The translations under genes and the position numbers were made by a program. 64,000 nucleotides of DNA. Source: Posidonia oceanica (taxonomy: Eukaryota > Streptophyta > Magnoliopsida > Alismatales > Posidoniaceae). The notes under the pieces are model-generated. The model saw only the letters and a program-made list of their open reading frames with translations, was not told the origin of the DNA and did not search any database. Positions 47,330 through 58,300 of this stretch are shown piece by piece. Position 1 is the stretch's first letter. Every line of letters starts with the position of its first letter. The DNA lies in the NCBI GenBank assembly GCA_037176725.1, contig JAZBRS010000059.1, positions 9,039,001 to 9,103,000 on the forward strand, read 5' to 3'.

Positions 47330-47382
47330 ATTATTAGCTTATGTAAGTGAATGGTGCTCCATCTTTGTCCGACATCGAGAAA

Positions 47383-47790
47383 AATAGTACTTCTCACAAA
47401 AATAAAATTAAAAAGAAGAAAAGGAAAATCTATTACTTTAGATAGCAGTAATTTTCACATGTTAAAATTCAGCCCACTAAACTAAAATTCTAACTTGATT
47501 ATGATCTCATCAAGTTAAATAGTACTTCACACAAAAATAAAATTAAAAAAGAAAGAAAAGGAAAATCTATTACTTTAGATAGCAATAATTTTTACATGTT
47601 AAAATTCCGCCCACTAAACTAAAATTCTAACTTGATTATGATCTCATCAAGTTAAATAGTACTTCACACAAAAATAAAATTAAAAAAGAAAGAAAAGGAA
47701 AATCTATTACTTTAGATAGCAATAATTTTTACATGTTAAAATTCCGCCCACTAAACTAAAATTCTAACTTGATTATGATCTCATCAAACA
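47383..47790. repeat. Three-copy tandem repeat, period about 135 bp
   Basis: Copies begin AAATAGTACTTC at about 47383, 47517 and 47654 and end near TGATCTCATCA. Copies 2 and 3 are almost identical; copy 1 differs by a few bases. It starts about 50 bp after the Copia element's right TSD. Confidence 0.93.
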
Positions 47791-49900
47791 CATCATTCCA
47801 AAATACCATAATATTAACAAATTAATGATGCATCGAGACATACCCTCGACATAAAAGAAGACGAAAATCCAACTTAATCTGTAGATAATAAAGCTTATTT
47901 TTTAAAAAAACTATTTAGCATGTAAAAGATCACAACTTTCTCAACCGGAAAAAAAAGATTTTTGTGTCAGTACCCTTCTTAAACCTACTATTACTAGTAG
48001 TACACTTTTTCACGCCATCAGTTTTGCCCTTACGAGTCAAGCTACGTTCCCATATGCAAGGAATCCGTGTGAATGAGTTGATATCATAGATAGAATGGAA
48101 ATTGTTATATTAATAGGCATCCTCGATAGTTTGGGCTTATCCCACGTCACCAGTACCCGACCTTGAATATTGTTGTGTGTAGTGTAGTCCATTTGGGTCC
48201 AAAGTAAACTGCATCTATTCAATATTTACGATGAATGGACTAGAGTTACGCAAGTACCACCTCTCTAATATCATGTTAAAGTTTGAGAATCGATTTCAAA
48301 TCAATCGGCGATGAGTAGAGAAGCCCAGCTAAGATTTTATAATGCGCTTGTGATCGTCATATATTCACTTCAAATATATATACTTGATTCGACTACTTTG
48401 AAATCACTTCTATTGTGGTCCAAGGATAGCTTTTTGAAAAGCAGCGCAAATATATGACACTAAAACACAGCCTAAATTAACAATAAGACTATGTATTTTG
48501 TTTGTTTTCTTAATATCATCGAAATCCATTCCTTCCCCGTCAAAACTGACAATCTCAACGAACGGCACGCGTCTTCCAATGTGACTTAATTCATGGGCGG
48601 TGTAAGCATTAATCAAAGCAAATAAAGCGTCGAACTATGAGCCATAAGAGAGGGCCATGCACCTTCCATCAAATAAATGCATGAGGAATTACTTACATGC
48701 AGGAGGAATCCATCTACTGGTGCAGAATTCCATGGAAGCAATAGATCTGAACTCGAGCAGTGTGAAGAAGACACGGTCAATCTGAGAGAGAGAGAGAGAG
48801 GAAGAGGATAGAGATTAAACCAAAGCTAATCACATGCTGTAGGGACCGTGAGGTTAGATTATTCTTGACCACTCTTCTGAGTTGAAATGCATCGACGTGG
48901 AGAGCTTATCTACTTTGGCATCTCGGTCACTAATCCAAAGAAAGTCCTTGTTGCTGTACGTTGGTAAAGTAAGTCACGGTTTGAGCTTAGCATGTGAGCT
49001 CATAATCATTGGGCTTGAACCTTGAACACTTCGAACTAGGGATCTTTTATTTCAGTTCTAAATCAGTTGTATTTTATTATTGGAGCATCGTATCGTCAAC
49101 CGGCGGTTCTCTCATCAACTTTTTTGTTCATGAACGAGATCGATATCATGTCTGTTGTGATACGGATACACAAGAAAGATCAATAAGAGAAAACACGCTA
49201 CAACGATATTTATTTGGTTCAACACCGTAGTGCATGCATCCACAAGGGGATCGAGATGGAAATTTCACTATCCCAATGAACAAAGAATATAGTTTCTTTC
49301 GTTTCTCACCCCAACAAAAAAAAAAAAAAGAAGAAAAAACTCCTACGTATGCTGAACAATTCTATCCGAAAATAAAAATTAAAAATCTCTTCGATTATGA
49401 TTTGAACAAAAATATAGAAAGATATATCTCTGAGGATGTCCACTGGCTCACTAGATGTTCGGTGCCATCATTCCCGATGATAAAGGACTTCTAGTGGCCT
49501 ATCTGAATTTTAGAAACTTTAGACCGGATGCCTGCCCATTTAACAAACATATATTGTCAACTAACAAGTTATAATCTAATCTAATCAGCATTACATTAGA
49601 TTGCAATGTCTTGATTGATATAATATGGGTGAAGGAGAGAGAAAAGATAAGTTGTTCTTTCACTGTACTTTTTCCTTTGAAATATTAATCATTAAGCAAA
49701 ACTTCAAATTCCACAAGAATTTGATTTCTATAAAGTTGTAACTAAATAATGGCATAACAAGTAGTCATAGACTCAATTTCTAGTAGAAGCTGACTTATGT
49801 GAGAATGTTCTTTTCTAAAAGAGATTCGACTAGACAATATAAAACTATCAAGGTCTAATTGACTTATAACAATCATAAACCCAACAAGTAACAGAAATTA
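47791..49900. other. Intergenic, nothing recognised
   Basis: Short frames (48037-48222, 48410-48616 minus; 49009-49494 plus) show no family resemblance. A short GA run lies near 48785-48800. Confidence 0.35.
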
Positions 49901-51788
49901 TGATTCCACATGGCATAGTTTGTTGCAATCCTTCTCTCTCCTTTTGTTCCTCTGTCTCACTTTTTCTCTTTTCTCATCCCTTTCTCTCATGATCTCTTAT
50001 TCTCCACTTCCTCACGTTAGATTCAAAAACAAAATATCTATCTCTTCTCAACATTTAAACCCAATCAAAAATTCGAATTTATATATAGTAATTAAAAACA
50101 TCTCAATTTTTATTAAACATCCTTAAATTTCAAATTTACTTAAATCAACAACAACAACAACAACAATGTGGGCATTTTACAATCTACTCCCTCTGAATAA
50201 ATTTTGGCCTTAGAGTTTAGAAAAACAATAACTAATAAAATCATCAACGTATAATTCTCTGACCTAATTAATAACATAAATTAAAGATTACTATTCTTGA
50301 CTCTTAACTGTTTATAACTTAAAACAAACATCCATGGCTATATTTTAGTGACAAATGGCAACCATGATGATATTGAAATCAAACTATAAGCATACTTGTT
50401 AAAAAAAAGCACAACTATGATTACTACCATGAGAAATTATCTTAATAAATTCACTAAGAGTCTTCAGTTGTTTTAGCTCACTCAGATATGGAAAACTCTT
50501 CCACTTGTCATCTTCTGTTTCTCTATTGGCGTTTTGTGCTCATTATCATTGTTCTTCATTTTAGGATAATCTTTAACAGAGGTCTTTTCTATTGAAATAT
50601 AGACATCTAATTTAAAATCAATTAACAATGAGTAAAAGGATTTAACTATATATAACTATAAGTACAGTCTTTATTTTTTCTAACATGAGACTATTCCAAC
50701 ACTTTCTGTCTAGAGTTCAAACATACTCTTATCTTGAAGTCGCACTCCCTTCTAGGATGTGGCCTAGCACAATGTGAATAGTTGTCATTTGTAGCCTTCT
50801 CATTTATTTGGTAATCAATCTTTTTGTTCTTGATCATTATAAATGGTATTAGAGTCTAAACTAAATATGGAAACTAAGCACTACATCTAAAATTATAAAT
50901 TGTCTCTGAACTCTGACAAGAATGTCAAGTATTTAAAGGAATAATTGTAACACTCAAGATTTAGTCTCATATTACTTAAAAAATAAACTAGTTAGGTTAA
51001 ATAAAGATCAAAATTAATTACTTATATTTAAACATTTTAGACTTAGAATCTTGAGTACAAGTTTTTTTGTTTGAACGATGATACATGGTTGTTACTTGAC
51101 CTGGCTTTACACGCTACCTTGAAAAGTCACAAAAAACAAGTGACAAAACAACCAAGAAAATTGGTGGATGCGCGAGAGAGAGAGAGCTGTTATCCATCTG
51201 TCGTATTAGCTGACCTTTTGACCAGAGGACAGGATGAAGCATGACAACGACAACAACACCACCCCCGCCCCGGGAATCGTGTTTCCTAAGGGTGTGCTCT
51301 GCTGACAGGCTCTGAACCCACCCACCACTCTCTCTCTCTCTCTCTTCCATCCAAAACATCTCTAGCTCAAAATATGTAGTCTTCTTCCGCCTCTTCTTCT
51401 TCTTCATCTACCACTCCCTTCTCTTTGATCCCCGATCTCCATCCATCTGTGGCAAATGCTCCTTGTCAGACCACCACGGACTAGAAGACGTACGTGGTTT
51501 TAACACTAGCTAGGTCTGTGCATGCATGGGGTTAATTACTTTTGGACCTTTGAGCTCTTTTTTCTGCTCTTCAATGGTGGCCTTTAGCGACTGCGATGAT
51601 ATATATATTTATTTCACTAGCTTTGCCATGCGTGTCGTTTAATAGCTGCTGTCGGTAATTTAGTGAACCATCTTTTGCTGATCCACCAATGTCCTCTGCC
51701 ATGTTCAGATTATCTTTGCCATGTATGTCGTTTACTTGCAGTTGCAAGTAAATTAACGAACCATTCTATGGTAGAGGGCTTTTATTCT

Positions 51789-51797
<9 letters not shown>
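49901..51797. other. Intergenic, nothing recognised
   Basis: Contains a (CAA)n run at about 50148-50166 and pyrimidine-rich stretches at 51330-51420. No supported gene. Confidence 0.35.

Positions 51798-51836
<39 letters not shown>
51798..51836. repeat. (CT)n microsatellite
   Basis: About 19 uninterrupted CT units. Confidence 0.95.
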
Positions 51837-51839
<3 letters not shown>

Positions 51840-52389
51840 TAGGTGTTTAATTGAGCCTGTATGCATCATTTACTTTGATGTCTCCCACGGTACTGTAGAG
51901 AATCGCTGCTGTCATGACATATATAGCACTACGTATGCAGCTGCAACTACGCAAGCATTAATTCGTCATCAAGTGTTGACACCACAACTGTTTTCTTGAA
52001 TTACCACTGGGTTTTTTCAGTGGCTAGCTATCGGTTTCGATCCATTGAGTGAATGCTGCATGTCCATGGACATGGAACTACATGGAGAAACCGCTCTGTT
52101 GGATTAATTTGGATTATAGTGTCAAGAAAATCTCAAACATGCATGCATGTCTCGGTTGCTAAGATCTTTTTTGGTAACATGGGGAGATCAAAGTCCCAAA
52201 CTCATGTATAAAGATCCGAAGCATTCGTTATTGACATGTAGCATTTATTGACTTTAGTGGGGTGCCATTAGGTTTCCTGTATCTCATACATCCATTGACT
52301 AAGAATCTATATATAACTAGTACTAGTACTAGTACTGATTTGTTCATTGTTTTAAAAGAAAAGAGTATTTATTTGTTATTTATTCTCTT
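51837..52389. other. Intergenic, nothing recognised
   Basis: Holds a short ACTAGT-type repeat near 52317-52335. No gene. Confidence 0.35.
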
Positions 52390-52700
52390 TACTACCAGAA
52401 AAATTCAAAATTACGAGGATAAAAGTCCTCGCAATGTCATCGTTAAGTACTTGTGAAGTCTTCATTGAAGGCCCTTTGCAAGGACATTTTGTCCTAGCAA
52501 TAGTCAAGGGTCGTCGTTAAATCGATTTTGTAATGATATTTCTTTGCTATATGCACGAGAATAATTTTACGGGGACTGATATCTTTCCTTGAAAAGTTTT
52601 TAAAAAATAAAAAAAATCAAGAATCGCAAGGACTTAACGAGAATGTTTCATTGCAATGTATAAAAAAACTAAAGAAAATTGATATGTATACCAAGAAATT
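52390..52700 (+). mobile_element. Possible CACTA (En/Spm) transposon end
   Basis: TACTACCAGAAAAATT at 52390 matches the CACTA terminal repeat except for its first base. It is followed by subterminal hairpin-like repeats, CGAGGATAAAAGTCCTCG and AAGGACATTTTGTCCT, then more GCAAGGACTTAACGAG. No matching inverted end or transposase was found, so this is at most a truncated end. Confidence 0.35.
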
Positions 52701-52758
52701 TCTAATTAAGAAGAAAAAAATTGATGGAATATATTCAATCACTATTGGAAACTTAGGG

Positions 52759-52962
52759 CTCGTTTGACATCGTTGAAACTAATAAATTATAGCTCAGATT
52801 ATTGAAACACTGTTTTATAAAATTTGAAATAGAGATGAGATCACCTCATTTGTTGCTTCCTTATAATTTATTCCCTATAATGTAATTATGATGGGACCCA
52901 AATTCTCTTTATAAGATTGTGCTGCTTGTGGTCATATATTATAAGCTATGCCAAATGGGCGC
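52759..52962. mobile_element. Possible MITE of about 200 bp
   Basis: Left end GGGCTCGTTTGACAT and right end ATGCCAAATGGGCGCCC are imperfect inverted repeats around an AT-rich interior with no coding capacity. No TSD could be established. Confidence 0.4.
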
Positions 52963-53678
52963 CCAACGGAGGTTGCCGGCTTGGTAATCATATTTCTCTC
53001 GAGCAGTTCTTGTGTGTATATATTGCATTGACTTGCAAGATAATATCTCAAGGACATGATGAATGACGAACACTCTCACCTAGTTTGGAACTCAAATCAT
53101 TTATGTACTTTTCCAGGGAACTAAGTCCTACAAAAATAATATAATAATGTCCCCTCTCTATTGTGAATTAAGTTAACAATGGCTCTCACTGAAAACCCCA
53201 TAAAATAAGCAGTTGATGATTTGTTATATCTATTGTCGAAAAGTTCTTTTACGAGCTACTGCAAACTAAGAGTGAAGAAAAAAAACTCAGGGAAGAAAAA
53301 TTCAAGGAAAGGATAACTAGGAAGCAAGACATATATCCTACATCAAAACGTCACTGAAAGATTCTCTTATATTTAGAGGAAAAATATTTTGTATATATCA
53401 AATCTTGTATCAAAATTAAATTATTGTCTTTGTAGACTCCACGTCAGTTGCTGATATAGCATCTACTTCGTAACATTTCTCATATCATGAATATGAGATG
53501 ATACAAACTTCTGTGTCATTCATAATACTAGATTGTATTGTCATGATAAAAAATTTATTCCAAAATGATAAGAAGTTTCGTATCATTTGATATATTTCTT
53601 GTATTGCAATCATGCAATCTCAGAACAACAATGTTATCATTCATGATAGGAGAAATGGTATAAAGTAGAAACTACGTC
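52963..53678. other. Intergenic, nothing recognised
   Basis: AT-rich. No gene or repeat supported. Confidence 0.35.
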
Positions 53679-53966
53679 AGTAGTGTTGGATATGTGAAGC
53701 CTGATTGTGCTGAATCTTAAAATTTTTTATTAAGATTACATATGTAATTTTCTGTGTATCTTGATGCTCTAGCTCTCTACTATATAAAGGGAGCAGTCCT
53801 CCGTAACATGTATCTCGAGTGAAAGAATAAATAGAAACCTAGTGCGACCGTGGACGTAGGCTTTTTACCGAATCACGTAAATCCTTATTGTTTCTGTGTG
53901 TGTTAGCTTTTCTCTTCCTCGCTTCTCCTCTAGATCTTGTAAGAAGATCAAATTCCTAACATGTAG
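53679..53966 (+). mobile_element. Solo Copia-type LTR, 278 bp
   Basis: 53684-53961 begins TGTTGGATATGTG and ends AATTCCTAACA. It has a promoter-like CTACTATATAAAGGGAG near 53777 and the R/U5-like GTGGACGTAGGCTTTTTACC typical of plant Copia LTRs. Flanks AGTAG and TGTAG match at 4 of 5 bases. No internal Copia sequence adjoins it on either side. Confidence 0.7.
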
Positions 53967-54397
53967 ATGACATGGAATCCAATTAGGCGACATTAACACG
54001 TATAGGAATAGGTGTATACAAACCGAACTCCTATTTAGATATTGCAAGCTAGCCTTGTTTAATTTGAAAGCACCCCTTGAATATAGAGTAGCAGTCGCAC
54101 TTAAATCAATTTGAAATTTATGGGAGAGTCGATGATAGGATTGGTATTACATGTCATAAACAGCCATATAACCATCAGCTCAGTAAATTGAACTCAAGAT
54201 CCACATGCAACATACGTATATATGTGCTACACAATTTTGCCTTGGACATACCATTATTAAGCACTTAATTGGAACCAGCATGACAGCATCCATCACATCT
54301 TCTTTGCATCAACTACCAAAACATAGATCATTAGATCTTTAAAAAAACAAAAGTAACATCGAAACCCGTGGCGATAGCAACCAGCAAAGGCCAAGAG
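53967..54397. other. Intergenic, nothing recognised
   Basis: No gene supported up to the hAT left end. Confidence 0.35.
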
Positions 54398-55326
54398 CAG
54401 GGGCGAAGCTGTAGGGGTGGGGGGTTACAGCCCACCCTTGTTTCCAAAAATTTCTATTATATGTATATATTGATAAAATGTAAATATGGAAAGATAGTGT
54501 AAATTATCCATCCTAATCTTTTTTTAAACTTTAAAATTATTATGCAAATTCACAAAACATACTTGATACGCACCGACGTCCCAAATTCTTTCTCCAAATC
54601 CTCTGCCACCCCTCCTTCCATCCCTCCCACAAACTCTCCTTCTTCCTCCACCGCCTACTCATGACTCCTCTCTTTTCCGCAGTTCCGCTCCCAAACGAAG
54701 TATTCTCCTCCTTCGGCCCTCCCCCTCCACTCGGCCCTCTGCATGACCTGCTCTGTGCTCCCCCTAGTCCGCAGCGTGGCCCACGCACTCTCCAGTCTCC
54801 ACCGCTGGCCTACCAGACTGTCGGCCACTCCATCAGTGATCAGTCCGTCATCACAGCATCACCCCCAGACGACCAGATTTGGTTCCCGGTTCTCTCACCT
54901 CCATGGCTCCGCAACGTATAAGGTATACTGTATCTTCGACAAATTCCCCCCATGTTTGTTTTTCTTTAATTCAATTTATTATTGATACTTAGTACCATTA
55001 GGTGCATATAATATTTTAATATATTTATGAATGGCATTCTTCCATTCTACTTTACTTGATTATATGTTTATAGGTTTTATAATTCTTTATATTATTTTTG
55101 TTTGAAATTTTACTGTCAATAAATTTTATATATTAGATTGTGCAAGCGAGCACTTTTTGACAAGAGAATCTCCCAGAAGTCAGCGGAAATTCCTTGGGTG
55201 AGGTATGCTTTCATTTTAGTTAAGAGATTTACCTTGTTTGTTATTTAACTCGGTAGCATGGCATTGAAGTTTTGGATATATTTCAATTTACTTATGAGTT
55301 ATGATTTTGATTAGGTCAGTGTCAAC

Positions 55327-58300
55327 ATGACTAAGAATTCCACTATTGAGGCTTTCTTTAAGAAGAGTTCTTCTCAAAATTTAGCAGCAAAGTCCTTCAC
55401 TCAACGCTCTAGTGAAGAGATTCAAAATACTCCAAATGAAGAATCTCTTTTAGCAAAACATCTAAGGATTGAACCTGATAGTGATAGAGTAGATCTTAAA
55501 TCTCTTTTACGTAATCCTGGACTACACCCTTAAATTTGGGATTATCCTGTGGATCAACGTGATGACATTCGTCGTGCTTATATCATACTTCGTCCATACC
55601 AACTAATACTTTCTGAATACCCACTAACAAGTTCTGGTAAGAATCGTTGAAGATTCAATTCCAATCGGTACAAGTTATTTCCATCTTAGTTGGAGTACTC
55701 ACCATCAAAGAATGCAGCATTTTGTCTTCCATGTTTTGTCTTTAGTAGAAATAGCACTAATGCTCGTTTTGGTGCAACCGCATTCACGGTTGAAGGATTT
55801 TCAAATTGGAACAATGTCGGTTGAGAGAAATGTGCTTTCTTAGGTCATATCAGAAAAGACTCAAGTTCGCAACATAATTCTACTATACAATATTATCAAG
55901 ATCTAATGCATCAGGAGCATCATATTTAAATTGTGTAGTATAAACAAACTTTTCAAGCAATAGCAAACAATCGAATGAGGCTCAAAACTTCAATTGATTG
56001 CATTTGTTATCTTGTATTTCAGGGATGTGCATTTAGAGACCACGATGAAAGTCTAGATTCAAATAATCGTGGTAATTTTATTGAGATGATAAAGTTGATA
56101 TCCTCATATCGTGAAGATGTTGCCAATGTAGTCTTGGAGAAGGCGCTCGGAAATGACAGATATACTTCGCCTCAGATTCAAAAGGAGATTCTTGGTCTTC
56201 TTTCATTTAAAGTGTAACATGCTATACGTGAAGAGATTGGTGATGTGAAATATTGCATCATTATTGATGAAGCATGTGATGAGTCTAAAAAGGAACAAAT
56301 GGCTATTGTGATTAGATTTGTCATTAAAGATGGGTTTATTCGTGAAAGATTTTTTGACGTCATACATGTACCAGATACTTCTTCTACAACTTTAAAGAAA
56401 TAAATATCTGAGGCTCTATCTAAGCACAATCTCAATGTTCAAGACATTAGAGGCCAAGGATATGATGGACCTAGCAATATGCGGGGAGAATGGAATGGCT
56501 TGCAAGCGTTATTTTTGAATGAATGCCCATATGCATATTATGTGCATTGCCTAGCTCAACGACTCCAATTAGCATTGATTGTAGCTTGTAGAGAGGTGAT
56601 TCTTGTACAATATTTTTTCACCAAGTTGGCATCCACCATTAACATTATTGGTGCTTCAAGTAAAAGAACTGATGAGCTACATAATGCTCAATCCATGGAA
56701 TTTGCTCGATTGTTGGATGATGATGAGTTTGAGACTACTAGAGGGCTTAACCAAATGACAAATTTGCCACGGGCTACGGATACTCGATGGAGCACTCACT
56801 TGAAAGCTATATGTAGCTTGATGGACATGTTTGTTGCTACATGCTCAGTTCTAAAAAATATCATCAATGAAAGTAGCTTTACGCAAAAGGCGGATGCAAA
56901 TGCAACTTTTGATGCAATAACGTCTTTTGAATTCATTCTTATTGTGACAACCCCCAAGTCGTTATCTCTCAATCTAGCTACATTTTTTTATTTTTTTTAT
57001 TAATATACTACAGAACTAAATTCTCACAATCACTATAAAGTAGAAATAAAATAAACATAATTAATTCACTTACGCAGAACCTTTGATGTGTGGCAGTGTG
57101 ACTCCTGTCCTATGTGCACTAGTAACACCAGCTCCGATCCTGCACCTGCCAAAAACAGAAACAAAGCACACGTGAGTGACCACTCAATTGGTCACCCAGC
57201 ACACACCCCACCTAGGCACACAACCAACTCGGCAAGCAACGCCGAGGGAACAGGCGTAACCACGTCATAGGAAAACAAACACAGGCATCTCTCCTGAATG
57301 CCACAATAGGGCATACATCATTGTCCACAAAACAAACCATTAAAAACATGCATTTGATGTCATCTTTTCCCTTTTTCCTTTCAAAACTATATAAATGCTC
57401 TTTTCAAAACCATATGGACACTTGAAATGGCCACTCTCGCCAAATCAAGCCTAAAAACCACACGATCTAGTCCCTCACACTCCCTGTTTGGACTACATGG
57501 CCAACCGTGCCTGAATGCCCTCATTTGCATCCAGAATACAAACACAGCACATCAAACACTAAAACCAAATGCCAACGCAGAGACACTGCTCAGCAAAACC
57601 ACAGCGCCTCACCAGTGTAGGACCTACGCTCCACAGGCGCGGCCACAAGCACAGTCAACCACACACACACAAACTGTGTTGTCACTAGGGCCCAAGTGAC
57701 CGACACCTGGCCACAAGCAGTCCACTGAGGCGCGACCACGGTGTCTCTGCACTGCCACGGACAACCACCCTGTGGAGGAGCGTCTGTCCTGAACCTACAA
57801 GCCTCCAAAGGCTAACCACGTAGGAAAGCCTGGCCTACAAGCCTCAAAAGGTCAACCTCACACAGGAAAGCCACCTATCTCTTAGCAGGACGCCACCAGC
57901 AACAGGGCACGTGCTCCACCCGCAGTGGCAAAACACCCACAGGGTACGTTGCAATGCCCTAACTCAGTGCTCCAAACCCCTGAGGCTCCTCACCCTCAGG
58001 CTCAGTCAACACTGACCAGCAAAGCACACGTACTAGCAAAGATATCACGTCTAACTAGTCAGAGGTCTCATACCCCTTAGGTCCGCTGCCAGTACCCTGG
58101 GTCTTCGGCACCTGGAGCAAATGGAGTGTCATACCTCCAAGTCCAGTCGGCACCTCGAGCCGCGGACCTCAGCCTGGGCCTCGTGAACGACAATCAAGGA
58201 GTATCATACCTCGAAGATCCGACGAACACTTACCTTAGTCTCTTGGTCTCAGGACCTCAACCTAGGCTATGTGCCCGACCAACCAGGAATGTCGTCACAT

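Larger units (their letters stand above)
39452..47334 (+). mobile_element. Ty1/Copia retrotransposon, 7873 bp with nested insert, TSD ATTAT
   Basis: ATTAT flanks the element (39452-39456, 47330-47334). Left LTR 39457-39748, right LTR 47004-47329; both begin TGTTAGGAAAT and end near CACGCCTTYA. The PBS follows the left LTR and a purine tract (AGTAGGAGA) precedes the right one. Gene order gag, protease, integrase, RT, RNase H is the Copia order. A 2.24-kb solo LTR splits gag. Confidence 0.95.

Noticed and set aside
57900..57920. CAGGGCACGTGC, similar to part of miR164
   Set aside because: Short match within a solo LTR and no precursor fold visible.
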